This document shows, in pieces, positions 34,010 to 45,008 of a stretch of 64,000 nt of DNA; the stretch's first letter is position 1; each line of letters opens with the position of its first letter. The DNA is taken from NCBI RefSeq assembly GCF_020382885.2, contig NC_058503.1, positions 2,283,110 through 2,347,109 on the forward strand, read 5' to 3'. The stretch is from Scatophagus argus. Taxonomy: Eukaryota; Chordata; Actinopteri; Scatophagidae. A program made the translations under genes and the position numbers. Below the pieces are notes generated by a model. That model was given only the letters and a program-made list of their open reading frames with translations. It was not told the origin of the DNA and did no database searches.

Positions 34010-34450
34010 AACAAATGTTTGTATATATATATAAATATCCTTCTGACCAATGGAATCTGCTGAATTCTTCTAATTTGGAGGTCACAGCTCTGAATGCTCT
34101 GCTCCACCACTGTTGCCTCTACTCGCCACATCTTTTCTAGCTCCTCTTTCAGCCTTTGACATTTTTTTGAGCATGTTGTGTTCCTTCTTCTTGATGTTAC
34201 TGTCACTTGGGATTGCTACATCTGTCTCAACTTTCTTCTTCTGTTGTTTGTTGACCAACACAGTATCCAGTTTGTTCACCATAACCAGTTTGTCAGCCTA
34301 GATCTGGAAGTCCCACATAATCTTAGTTTTTTCATTCTCAACCACCTTTGGAGGTCTCTTCCATTCTGACCTTGGGACTACCAGCCCTTATTCAGCGCAG
34401 ATGTCCCTGTGCAATATGCCAGCCACTTATAGCATTTCATGTACACTGTT
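34010..34450 (-). mobile_element. LINE fragment with restriction-like endonuclease end (R2/R4-type)
   Basis: On the minus strand, after decayed upstream codons (KIMWDFQI-like), the frame reads DKLVMVNKLDTVLVNKQQKK and VETDVAIPSDSNIKKKEH. After a frameshift it continues CQRLKEELEKMWRVEATVV. This is the C-terminal PD-(D/E)xK-type endonuclease segment of fish LINEs that use a restriction-like nuclease; in relatives it reads PDIVVVDK...VVIDVAIP. It is cut at the left by unknown sequence and at the right by the Tc1 element at 34479. The element is dead. Confidence 0.65.
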
Positions 34451-34478
34451 CCTGTCTCAGTCTTTTATGTGCTATATA

Positions 34479-35700
34479 CAGTACCTATAAAAGGTATTCA
34501 CCCCCTTGGATGTTATTCCCGTTTATTGTTTTTATAAATGAAATCATCGTCAATATAATTTGGTTTTTTTTTGGCAAAAATCTACAAAAAAAACTCATTA
34601 ATGTCAAAGTGAAAAGGGATTTCTACAAAGTAATGTCAATTAATTAAAAATATCTAATGTAAAATAAGCAACTGCAAAAAAATATTCACCTCTTTCAAAT
34701 CAGTATTTAGTAGATGCACCTTGGGCCACAATCACAGCACTGAGTCTGTGTGGACAGGTCTGAATTATGCTTGCACATCTGGACACTGCAATTTTACTCC
34801 CATTCTTCTTTGAAAAACTGCTCAAGCTCTGTCAGGTTGCACAGGGATTGGGTGTGAACAGCCCTTCCAGCCACAAACTCTGTAATGGATAAAACTTTGA
34901 GCTTTGACTTGGCCACTCCAGAACATTGTCTTTAAACCATTTCTTTGTAGCTTTCACCATATGCTTTGGGTCTTGTTTGAAAAAATGAATACTGTCCCAA
35001 GTCGCAGTTCTCCAGGGTTTCTCTATACTTTGATGCATTCATTTCACCCTCTACCTCTGTAAGCTTTCCAGGACACCATGCTTCATGGTGGGGCTGGTGT
35101 ATTTGCGGTGATGTGCAGTGTTTGGTGTCCCTCAAACATAGTGTCTAGTCTGATGGACAAAAAGCCATTTTGGTCTCACAAGACCTCTTCCAGTTGACCT
35201 TGGAATCTCACACATGCATTTGGGTGAACTTCAGTCAGGATTTAAAATCAGCTTTCTTCAACAGTTGATTTCTCTCATAAAGCTTGAAGAATGAAGAATC
35301 TGGACAGCAGTTGTTGTGTGCAGAGTCTCTCCCATCTCAGCTGCTGAAGCTTTTAACTCCTTCAGAGTAGTCATGGGTGTCTTGGTGGGCTCCCTCACTA
35401 GTCTCCTTCTTGCACGGTCACTGAGTTTGTGAGGATGGCCTACTCTGGGCAGATTTACATATGTGTCATATACGTTCCATTTCTCAGTGATGGTTCTAAC
35501 GGAACTCCAGGGGATGTTCAGTTTTTTTGTATCCATCTCCTGACTTATACTTTTCAATAACCTTTTCTAGGAGTTGTTTGGAGTGTTGTTTTGTCTTAAT
35601 GATGTAATTGTATCCAGGAATACTGATTAACCAGTGACTCTCTCCTCCAGACACAGATGTCTTTATACTGCAATCACTTGACAAGGAACTGAGCTTACTG
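34479..35700 (-). mobile_element. Tc1-like DNA transposon, degraded
   Basis: The left end, next to a TA at 34477-34478, reads CAGTACCTATAAAAGGTATT and CACCCCC, a Tc1-type terminal repeat. The matching right repeat was not found before the SINE at 35864. On the minus strand, 35557-35258 encodes the transposase N-terminus (KLNIPWSSVRTITEKW helix-turn-helix, then SDRARRRLVREPTKTP). The catalytic core follows at about 35135-34832 in shifted frames: [46 protein letters not shown]. The first Asp region is unclear. The family motif QDNDPKH has lost two residues, and the last acidic position of SPDLNPIEHLW is Gln, so the enzyme is inactive. Confidence 0.8.
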
Positions 35701-35863
35701 AGTGCTGTATGTTTGTCATTTTTTACTGGTCACAGAAAGTTGAAAAGTGTCAGAACAATTAGAACACTATACTTGCTCACTGAACATCATCCTCAATAGC
35801 GGATAAATTAATACTTGTGGTCTCTGAATATTGGTAATTAGCATGTAACTGGTGTCAATATTT

Positions 35864-36116
35864 CATCCATCCATCCATTTTCTATACCGCTTATCCGTCA
35901 GGGTCGCGGGGGAGCTGGAGCCTATCCCAGCTGACTACGGGCGAGAGGCGGGGTTCACCCTGGACTGGTCACCAGTCAATCGCAGGGCCAACACACACAC
36001 AAAGACAAACAACCACACACTCTCACACTCACACCTAGGGGCAATTTAGAGTAGCCAATTAACCTAATGTGCATGTTTTTGGGATTGTGGGAGGAAGCCA
36101 GAGTACCCGGAGAAGA
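35864..36116 (-). repeat. tRNA-derived SINE, 5'-truncated (V-SINE-like)
   Basis: This is the same element as at 28405-28776 in reverse. It includes the CATCCATCC tail and the core up to CCCGGAGAAG, but the tRNA head is missing. Direct repeats GTGTCA(A/G)TATTT flank it at 35852-35863 and 36117-36128, so the truncated copy is a genuine insertion. Confidence 0.85.
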
Positions 36117-36128
36117 GTGTCAGTATTT

Positions 36129-36954
36129 TCACAATCAATATTTTACTGAATTAACCATAGAAAATATTTTAAAAAGCAACATGACATTAACTTTATTGTA
36201 AGTACTTAATTAATGTAGTTCATTACTTTTTTCCCCTAAATTGTTTGTTATGGTACATAAGAATTCAGCCAAACATGCTCATGATTCAGAAGCTGAAATG
36301 ACAGTATAATTAATTTGTTGCACTTTGCCTTTGTGATTTTGGTTTTGGAAAGATGAAAAAAGACAACATCTTTCTCTCTTTGCATCGTGTGCTAACTTTC
36401 AAAGTAGTGTACGGAATTATATATTAAAATTCAGTGATTACGTTATTGTTAATAAAGTTGCATTACTTCACATTTTGGACATGTCTTGGATGGGAGCTTG
36501 TAGGGCTGTACTGAATACGATTTTAAGACTTTGAAGCTTCAGTGAAAATTAATTGCAAGTATTTGACACTGACATTAATGCATTTATGGGAACATGTAAA
36601 ATACTGAAAACTCCTAAATAAATATAAACACATTTAAAAAATCACGTGGAAGTTTTGCACTGCTCTACATTATTTAAAAGGCAGTGTAGCCTACAGGGCC
36701 CAGTGCTGATAATCCATGTGGGTATGTGTCTCTAAATCAGAGAATCTCTGCCTCTGTGCACATCGCTACAAAAACCCCTTACTCATGCTCCCAGAGAGGA
36801 AACGTATGTCTCACACAGCCAGTGTGACAGGAGCTGTGCAGACAGAGGAAGCCCCAGAGTTCACTCTCTGTTTTTCTTAAAGAAAACCATAAACAAAAAA
36901 GGATATACACGTGAAATTAAGTACTAGGACAGGAGAATTCCGAAATTTAAATCA
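36129..36954. other. Spacer
   Basis: Nothing was recognised; AT-rich. Confidence 0.4.
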
Positions 36955-36977
36955 TTTATTAAAGTTAAAATGTGCAT

Positions 36978-37716
36978 TTAGCACATGTCCATGATACGCC
37001 TCATGCTCATGAACCTCATGCCGCTGTATCCCATGTCCCTGAAGCTCCTGTACTCTCCAGGCCTCAGGTACATCATCCTGCCTCTGTAGTGGGGCTGCTC
37101 ATACATCAGCCAGTGGCCGTCCATCACGTTGCAGGACATGCAGTCGGACATACGGTAACGGTCCATGATGTTGTCACAGTCGTCCATCAGCTCGTACATC
37201 TGACCACCGAAGTTCTCCCTCTCATAGATCCTCATTCTGAACTGGCCTCTGTGCTATTTTGGAGAAACAAGAATAAATTGTTGTCAAAATGTTGTGTTTT
37301 TTCTGAGTTAAAAAGGTAGTATTACTTAAAAACAACTCCAACGTTTAGGTGTTTTATACCTACCATGGGGATCATACGGCAAGACCTGATGCCACCGCTC
37401 CATCCCATCATGCTCATGTAGTCAGCATACTCGCCCCTCCTCATGAAGTACTGGTTTCCCATGTAGTTGGGACGGTCGTAGACCATGAAACAGCCGCTCT
37501 CCACCCTGCAGGAGTGGCACCTGCTCAGGTAGGAGGACATGTCAGAGCAGTCGCTCATGCACTCATAGGAGCGACCCTGGAAGTTCCTGTCCTCGTAGAA
37601 GATGATCTGGAAAAGTATTAAAGGGTTTTAATGAGATAAAGCATAATTAAAATGTGCCTTCACATATTTGTATGTTGGTATTGATTTTATAATTTTGACT
37701 TTCCTACCTTGCCCAT
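36978..37716 (-). CDS. crygm: Gamma-crystallin M, Met-rich (3 exons, minus strand)
   Basis: Exons in gene order are 37708-37716 (MGK, GTAGGA donor), 37364-37606 and 36978-37253, giving 175 residues. No upstream ATG is in frame, so this sister has no N-terminal extension. Exon 2 is [16 protein letters not shown] and ends [16 protein letters not shown], sharing the novel Trp-Ser-Gly-Gly with the 20.1 kb gene. Exon 3 reads [34 protein letters not shown] and [19 protein letters not shown] (minus) is at 36955-36960. Two Trp are present in all. Exon 3 differs from that of the 20.1 kb gene at one residue I can see (MYEL for MHEL). Confidence 0.95.
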
Positions 37717-37791
37717 GCTGGTTGTGGTGGCTTCCCAGATCTCTCAGAGAACTGTGTTTGAACTGATACTCTGCCTGCCTGAGCAAGACAC

Positions 37792-37854
37792 ATTTATACC
37801 TGGTCAGCGACAAAGACTGTGCCCCCATCTATTGTTCAAAGTCCTGACCCAGCA
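37792..37854 (-). promoter_or_regulatory. Promoter: TATA, SOX-like and Maf-like sites
   Basis: On the minus strand TATAAAT is at 37792-37798, GAACAAT at 37831-37837 and TGCTGGGTCAGG at 37843-37854. An additional GCTGACCA lies next to the TATA box. Confidence 0.72.
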
Positions 37855-39766
37855 GGGTTCTATAGAAGCCTATACAGTTTTGAGTTGCTTACCCGTATAC
37901 CAACAGGGTCAAAACCTCTAAACAGAATTTTCTATTATGTTTTTCATTTGTTTATTTATTTGGTTCTATGTGAGTAATTTATGAGAAATCTAAAAGTTGC
38001 TGGAAGATACACAACGTACACCAATTGGGCTCTATTAATAGGTTAGTCAAAAGCCACAATCACTTCAATTATAGCTTGATCTCACTGTTACATTCCCCTA
38101 AAACAATAGTATCCACTGAGCTTTCATTTTACCAATGCTAAATATTCAGTGGACAAAGGGCTTTTCAGACAAAACCACAATAGTCTTGTGGGTAAGCATA
38201 CCATTTCACTGTCATTTGAAATGAGTAATAGTCACCCCTGAAGGCTGGTAATACCACGCAAACTGGCTATAAAAAAGGAATTAATGTAGAATGTCATGAT
38301 TATGACTTGGGGGTTAGGAAGTATCACTGTAGGATTTATTTGCATTTGATCTGAAATACCAAATATTCTCATTATCTTGAAAGGCCTTGGCATGACACAG
38401 AATCTACCGAATAGTATAAAATTTGCTAATAATTTTTCAGTATTCTACATGGAAATAGTGACATTTCTGATGCACCCATCACTATTAAACATGTAAGCCA
38501 GTTTAGTCATTACATTCACACAACATTCTCATTATTCTGCATGCATACGAAGTGCACACATTACTTACATGTATAAGTGAATTTCCCCACTGCGGGATCA
38601 ATAAAGTTCATCTTATCTTATCATCTTATATTTCTATGCATTAAGGGAACCTGTTTAAAGCTGAAAAGCTTAACCTGGACTTACATACTTCAGTGAATGG
38701 ATAGATGTGCTCTTGGGTCAGTGAAATACAAACTGATCAGTGATAACTCACATTATTAATGTTGCCGACCAGTGACACTTTCTTTACCCCAACACAAAAT
38801 ACAGTTAATTTGCAAAAACAACAACAAAAAAAACAACTGACACCCAAAACACTGGTTATTTTTAATTCCTTTTTCTTCCTGTAGCTAAACATTTCTACAG
38901 TCAGTAAACGTTCTCATCTTTGTGCAGTTTCTGTCTCATTCCATTATGACTTTTTTTCCCACATTTAACTTATTGAATCAGTTTTTGCAAAGATGAGTAT
39001 AACCATCAAGTTGTGCTGTTGATGTTAATGAACACTTTATCATTAAAGGCAGTAAGCTGCTGCCCAAAGCAACGATTAGCTGAAAGACATCAAGTTCAAC
39101 TTTAGCCAGTATTAATAACTGTCATGAATGACTGAGTCTTTCAAGGATGCCCCTTTCATACCCAATTACGATACTGTCACAATGAACCTGTTTAGCTGTG
39201 GAATGTCCCAAACAAGTGTTTCATGAACAATACACAACTTCTGCAGGCTTTTGCAATCTCAGATCCCAACATGTTTAAAATGTGTTGCGTGTGTCAGAAT
39301 AAGCATATATTTACAAAAATCAATGCAGTTGATGATGTAAAACATCAAATGTACTGTCTTTGTACTCTTTTTATGTCTAAAAGGATTACCAAATTAACAC
39401 ATTCAGTTTTATTTATGATTACACAGTATAGCAACTTTATTGAAGTCGGTACAAAGTGAGTGTCAATGTTCTGCACACTTGTTATATCTCTGCAGCTACT
39501 GTCAAAGTTGACATGGTCACTACTGCGTCATCGCTGCATTATCACTGCTGCTGCTTTTGAACTTGATAAATCTCCTACGCAGAATCCGCCTCGAGACCTG
39601 CCAAATTCTATTTCCTCTGAAATGTTGGACATTGGAAAAAAGGTAACCTTAGCCCTAATCTAAGGGTAAGACAATTCACACTAAATTCCTGTTAGGTTAA
39701 ATGTTGAAGCATCTTCTTAATGTTTACATTGTAGAATGTTTTGGGACTAATGTTGTTTTCTTTAGC
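37855..39766. other. Spacer
   Basis: A retroposon-tail-like string (GGGATCAATAAAGTTCATC, TTATC repeats) occurs at about 38596-38630. Otherwise no gene or repeat was recognised. Confidence 0.45.
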
Positions 39767-39958
39767 CTTGTTTCACACAGGCAGACTTTAGCCCCATGAT
39801 AAGTCAGTTTTCAGGGAATAACCCCACAGGCTAACCCTGCTCCAGGGCAGTCCCCGTAAGTCTACAGACTAAAGTTGAGGTTGGTCCACTTTGTGCCAGG
39901 ATTGTGCCAGATTGTGGAAAGCTTTCTTAGCCCTGGGCTAAGTGCAGTGTGAAAACCC
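39767..39958. mobile_element. Possible MITE
   Basis: CTTGTTTCACACAGGCAGAC TTTAGCCC at the left end and AGCCCTGGGCTAAGTGCAGT GTGAAAAC at the right end are imperfect inverted repeats. The interior, about 140 bp, is non-coding and itself repeats the TTAGCCC motif. The superfamily was not determined. Confidence 0.5.
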
Positions 39959-40256
39959 TTAATGAACAGTTAAATGGAAAGATCAGAAGATCAAGGTCTA
40001 ACATCTGCAATAGATAAATTACACAATATTCTATATGTGCATTATTAATGTAATGTAATTGTTTTAATATTATGATTATTGTCATCAACCCTACTGTCCA
40101 TACTCATTTCTTAAATTACATCATGTTATACAAAACTAATCTACACCATTGTCTAAGAAGCACAAGGAGAACAAATGTAAAACAGTTAAATAAGTACAAA
40201 TATTTGTAAATATTTAAATAGTTGCTACCCATTTAACCTGAGATAAAAAGTACACT
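39959..40256. other. Spacer
   Basis: AT-rich; nothing was recognised. Confidence 0.4.
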
Positions 40257-40609
40257 GGGCAGCATGGTGGTGCAGTGATTAGCACTGTTGCCTCACAGTG
40301 AGAGGGTTCCAGGTTTGAATTCCGGTCTGGGCTCTTCTGTGCAGAGTTTGCATGTTCTCCCTGTGCCTGCATGGGTTTTCTCTGGGTACTCCGGCTTCCT
40401 CCCACAATCCCAAACACAAGCATATTAGGCTAATTGACTACCCTATATTGCCCCTATATGTGAGTGTGTGCATGTGTGAGTGTCTGTCTTTGTGTGTCAG
40501 CCCAGCAGTTGACTGGTGACCAGTCCAGGGTGTACCCCGCCTCTCACCAGCAGTCAGCTGGGATGGGCTCCAGCCCCCCCACCGTGACTCTGACAGATAA
40601 GCGGTATAA
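40257..40609 (+). repeat. tRNA-derived SINE, nearly full length (V-SINE-like)
   Basis: The head GGTGCAGTGATTAGCACTG and the B-box-like GGTTTGAATTCC are followed by the core (CTTCCTCCCACAATCCC) and the end GATAAGCGGTATA. The terminal ATGGATGG repeats are absent. More diverged than the 28.4 kb copy; it stands about 150 bp from the 3' end of the next crystallin gene. Confidence 0.85.
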
Positions 40610-40760
40610 ACACATATGGTCCTGGAATGGTCCTCATGCTCATTTTCACCCAATAATACCCATCTCATCCCTACTGATATCTGCTTTTGTGCTGCCATGG
40701 CTTCAAAACAACAAACAAGACATGGGTGGTTTGCTTTAGTTAGAGAAATTTATTGAACAT

Positions 40761-41521
40761 TTAGTAGCAAGAATCCCTGATACGCCTCATGCTCATGAAC
40801 CTCATGCCGCTGTATCCCATCTCCCTGAAGCTCCTGTACTCTCCAGGTCTCAGGTACATCATCCTGCCTCTGTAGTGGGCCTGCTCGTACATCAGCCAGT
40901 GGCCGTCCATCACATTGCAGGACATGCAGTCGGACATACGGTAACGGTCCATGATGTTGTCACAGTCGTCCATCAGCTCATACATCTGACCACCGAAGTT
41001 CTCCCTCTCATAGATCCTCATCCTGAATGATCCTCTGTGCTGTAAAGAAAACAAACAAAACATCAGACAACCATTCAAAGATACCTCCAGGAAATACTAT
41101 CTAGAGAATGAATATCCTACTGTACCATGGGGATCATACGGCAAGACCTGATGCAGTCTGACATTCCCATCATGCTCATGTAGTCAGCGTACTCGCCCCT
41201 CCTCATGAAGTACTGGTTTCCCATGTAATTGGGACGGTCGTAGACCATGAAGCAGCCGCTCTCCACCCTGCAGGAGTGGCACCTGCTCAGGTAGGAGGTC
41301 AGCTCAGGGCAATCGCTGCTGGTCTCATAGTGACGGCCCTGGAAGTTCCTGTCCTCGTAGAAGATGATCTGAAAACATAGCAGTACCATTTTCAGTGTAC
41401 TCCAATAAGATTTTTAATTACTATCCCATAACAATTAATTAAGAGCCTTGTAAAGCTGAAATTGAAGTGTACTTTTTGCTTTGGATGGATCATTTCCACT
41501 ACCTACCCTGCCCATAGTCAT
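40761..41521 (-). CDS. crygm: Gamma-crystallin M, Met-rich, mosaic (3 exons, minus strand)
   Basis: Exons in gene order are 41507-41515 (MGR; MTMGR from the in-frame ATG at 41519-41521), 41126-41368 and 40761-41039, giving 176 or 178 residues. Lys of MGK is Arg here. Exon 2 begins with [16 protein letters not shown] (type of the 14.4, 18.0 and 44.1 kb genes, with the rare GRHYE before it). It then continues as in the 26.5 and 30.3 kb genes ([19 protein letters not shown]). Exon 3 opens [11 protein letters not shown], has EQAHYRG and [11 protein letters not shown], and ends [20 protein letters not shown] (minus) is at 40749-40754. The pattern points to past gene conversion between paralogues. 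Confidence 0.94.
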
Positions 41522-41587
41522 GGTTGTTTGGTTGTTCCTCAGGACTGAGCTGTGGCTGCTTTGTGTTTCTGTTGGTGGTAACTGTTA

Positions 41588-41653
41588 CTTTTATACTTGC
41601 TCAATGTGAAAAAAGTATGTATGGCTTCTATTGTGCAAATGCCTGACCCAGCA
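41588..41653 (-). promoter_or_regulatory. Promoter: TATA, SOX-like and Maf-like sites
   Basis: On the minus strand TATAAAAG is at 41588-41595, ACAATAG at about 41628-41634 and TGCTGGGTCAGG at 41642-41653. Confidence 0.7.
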
Positions 41654-42684
41654 ACATGCCATAGAAGCCTACTGAGCAGTCAGGGTGCTAAAGGGTTATT
41701 ATCTGACACTATACCTCTCTGGTGAAAATGCATGTACTGTATATATAGGCAGTATTGTTGTCTAACATAAAGATAATAAAGAGAAGCTTCCAACAGTAAT
41801 ATAGTAACTATCTCTATCTTCCACAGTATGGTGGATATTTCACCTACTAAATGATTAGAAATGTTTTCTTTGAAAGATAATTCAATATGCATTTATTTAA
41901 AAGACAAAAAATTAAGTTGAATGGTAATTCATTAACTACCTAATGATGATGTGAAAAGGTTCATACGAATAAAGAATTTCCAGGCCTGGTTTTATTAATT
42001 TATATATGATATGTGTTTTTTTTTCTTAATTAAACTTGAATTATGTTAGCCCATATGCTGTAGGAATAACTGACCCTTTGCCTTCTTCTTTTAGAGTTAG
42101 TTTGTTTGATGTATGTTTGATAGTTGCAATTTAAGCAAACAAAACTCTTACACCTTGTTTCCATTTAACATTGTGTGTGTATGTGAGCCAACTGGTATAA
42201 AATTTCCCTAGGAACCTCTGATTTCTGCAAACTTTTGTGGCAGACTTTGGATTGTGTGCCACAGGAAGTAAAAAGAATTAAACTAACAGGCTATTTTATT
42301 CAATTCACTTGCCTGTGATCATTCAGAGATTCAAACACTCAAACATTTTTATTGTCAATTCACTATATGTGCTGGACATAAAGGAGAACTGAAATACCAT
42401 GCCATGCAATAAAATCAAATAAAGAGAAAAGATAAAAATGTAGCAGTATAAAAATACATAATAATATAAAATCATTAAGTGTGTAATCTTCAAATTAAAA
42501 AGAAACTAGTTTGATGTCACATGTAGCTACCATTGGTAGAATGCTAGTTGTGTAACATATAGAGCGCATGCAGAGTGGTTCTTAGTTTTAATGAAATATC
42601 TGCCAAAACTGGCTACACGCCTCCGTGTATTATACAGAGTTATGGATACTAAAAGGTAACTGTGTGGAAATGGGGAGTTAGGGT
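41654..42684. other. Spacer
   Basis: At about 42345-42440 there is a string (TTTTTATTGTCAATTCACTA, then TGTGCTGGACATAAAGGAG) that resembles the tail of a fish retroposon in reverse. No gene was recognised. Confidence 0.4.
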
Positions 42685-42874
42685 TTAGTTACAAGAGATC
42701 CTGAGACGCCCCATGCTCACAAACCTCAAATCATTTTACAATCATTTTGTTTGGTGGCATCTGAGATTACAAAGCAAACATGACTGCTGGTGTTTTTGTT
42801 TTAAAGAGATGTCTCTGACACAGGTCGCTCATGCTCTCAGCTGCATTTTACCTGGGAACACTGATAGTAATTAT
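42685..42874 (-). pseudogene. Relic of a gamma-crystallin M gene
   Basis: On the minus strand, 42729-42685 reads LRFVSMGRLRISCN and then TAA. This is the C-terminal end of exon 3; sisters read [12 protein letters not shown](Y). About 100 bp further upstream in gene order, 42874-42821 aligns with the first part of exon 2 together with its acceptor. TCAGATAATT matches TCAGATCATC, CCCAGGTAAA matches the CCAGGGTCG region, and GAGCATGAGCGACCTG matches GAGTGCATGAGCGACTG. The rest of both exons and intron 2 are gone. No exon 1 or TATA box was found. It lies between two intact genes in the same orientation, so it is a decayed array member, not a retrocopy. Confidence 0.7.
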
Positions 42875-44035
42875 CTGAATTTTAAATGTTTGGATAGATC
42901 CCACAAATTCATGTATGCTTTATTCTTGACACAAATTAACACAACTGTCACCCAACTTGCCTTCTTTTTTAAGACAGTGTCTGTTTATATGGCCAATGAA
43001 AGTGATCTATCATGGTTCAAAACATTAGTAGGAGCCTGAAGGGAAACTACAGGTTCTCTGATCACCCTTTTATGTTTCATTTGGATCCTCACCACCATTT
43101 ATTGCTGTGCCCCATTGTACCCCATTTGGTGTTACATTAAAGCTTACTGAGGGAATCCACTTGCAGCTCTTATCTATTTCTTTTTAAATGCTTAAGACTC
43201 AGCACCTCTTGAGCATTGTCTTATTAAGTGTGTTTTCCTACTCAGGCACAAGTGTGACACTGAAGCATTAATAGCTTTCTCTTTATAAAAGACCCATACT
43301 ATCTATTCATAGACTTGCGGGGAAAACTTTCAGTTTCAGTCAAAAAATGAAAGTTATACTTCTATCGCACTGTTTAAAGTAAGCATTCATATAAAATATA
43401 TAGTTCTTGAACAACTTTTGCTCATTGTAACCATTTGTCCTGTTCACGCTAGCCTTGAAGGAAGTGAAAATACTGTGAATACGAATGCAATATTCCCACT
43501 CTTTTACTTTACTTACTGCACTGTCTTAGTGAGCTAGCAAGCACAATACCAGCCTTGCAGCTATAGTCCATACATCCAACAGTCCTTAACTTAATTAGTT
43601 TGGCCTGCAATGACCTTAAGTTGAGTTGTGGTGTGAAAGGGGCCTACAAGCATTACTGAGATTTGAACCCTTTGCATGTGTTCCTCAAGCCACATTTCTA
43701 TTTATTTACCACATTTTTTAACACACTAAAAAACTGTATTTGCTGCTGTATTTTGTTTCTATTGCAGTAATTTTAGGGAACCTCTGCAAATCAGGCACAG
43801 TCTCAGAGCTAAAATTCTCTGAAATTCAATTTTAATGTCACGTGTATCAGATATGACATAACACATTTCATAGGCAGAAGAAGACTTGGTTGTCGGATAG
43901 CAGCATTCACTACAATCCAAACTGCTCTTTTACCTGCAGAAACAGTTGGATGCTGTCAACTCATGCAACATTCTCAGCAATTTTGTGATGTTTTGAAACT
44001 TAATATGACTGATAAAATTTTAAACTTTATTAATA
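42875..44035. other. Spacer
   Basis: No repeat family or gene was recognised. Confidence 0.4.
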
Positions 44036-44083
44036 TTCATTGATTATATTATCAAATCTTGAGCAGTGCTTGAGTTTGATTCT

Positions 44084-44883
44084 TTAACAGGAGTCCATGA
44101 TACGACGGATAGATCCGATCCTCATGTCCATAGGACCCATTCCCATGTCTCTCATGCTCCTGTACTCTCCAGGCCTCAGGTACATCATCCTGCCTCTGTA
44201 GTGGGGCTGCTCATGCATCAGCCAGTGGCCGTCCATCACGTGAGCAGACTGGCAGTCGGACATACGGTAACGGTCCATGATGCTGTCACAGTCGTCCATC
44301 AGTTCATACATCTGACCACCAAAGTTCTCCTTCTCATAGATCCTCATCTTGAATGGACCTCTGTGCTATGAAATGACACATAAAGAGACTAAATTATCAT
44401 AAAAATATTTTTTTCTGTGCTGTGTTGGAGAGTTTTTAATTAATTAATGTGTTTGCATGTTCAGTCTTATAAACATGATGGCTAATCAAGAGTCAACACA
44501 AAAATACCATGGGGATCATACGGCAGGAACGGATACAGTCACTCATGCTCATTCCCATCAGGCGCTGGTTGTCAGGGTACTCTCCCCTCCTCACCAACAT
44601 CTGGTGGCCCATGTAGTTTGGACGCTCGTAAACCATGAAACAGCCGCTCTCCACCCTGCAGGAGTTGCAGCGACTCAGGTAGGAGGTCAGCTCAGCACAG
44701 TCGCTGCTGGTCTCATAGGAGCGACCCTGGAAGTTCTTATCTTCGTAGAAGATGATCTGAAATTAAGACAGTACATTTTTCTGAATGGTCAATGGTTATC
44801 TATCCATGGTCAATATACATATATATTCATAAGTATATATCAACTGGAATCACAACATCAAAATGATCTCTTACTCTGCCCAT
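44084..44883 (-). CDS. crygm: Gamma-crystallin M, Met-rich, divergent (3 exons, minus strand)
   Basis: Exons in gene order are 44875-44883 (MGR, GTAAGA donor), 44508-44756 and 44084-44365, giving 179 residues, the longest MGK-type product in the block. Exon 2 is [16 protein letters not shown] with a two-residue insert (LMGMSMSDC), [10 protein letters not shown] in place of [10 protein letters not shown], and Asn-Ser-Cys for His-Ser-Cys. Exon 3 opens [17 protein letters not shown]. It replaces SCNVMDG by SAHVMDG and LMYEQ by LMHEQ, and ends [20 protein letters not shown]. Its [10 protein letters not shown] end is like that of the plus-strand genes at 2.0 and 0.4 kb. AATAAA (minus) is at 44036-44041. 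Confidence 0.94.
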
Positions 44884-44943
44884 TTTGGCGATCAATTCTT
44901 TTCCTGATTGCACTGGTACTTTGCCCAGCCAAACTCTCTGTCA

Positions 44944-45008
44944 CTTTTATACCCATCATGATAGCTAAATGATCTACGGAGCCTTTGTTTTGAATATCTT
45001 ACTCAGCA
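44944..45008 (-). promoter_or_regulatory. Promoter: TATA, SOX/TCF-like and Maf sites
   Basis: On the minus strand TATAAAAG is at 44944-44951, AACAAAG at 44983-44989 and TGCTGAGTA at 45000-45008. Confidence 0.68.

Noticed and set aside
42890-43080. Possible exon 1 and TATA box of the gammaM relic (CTTTTAT near 43067)
   Set aside because: No CTTGCCCAT-type exon 1 is readable and the TATA-like string alone is not enough.
43430-43660. Possible MITE with TTCACGC and GTGTGAA ends
   Set aside because: The inverted repeat is too short and imperfect to support an element.
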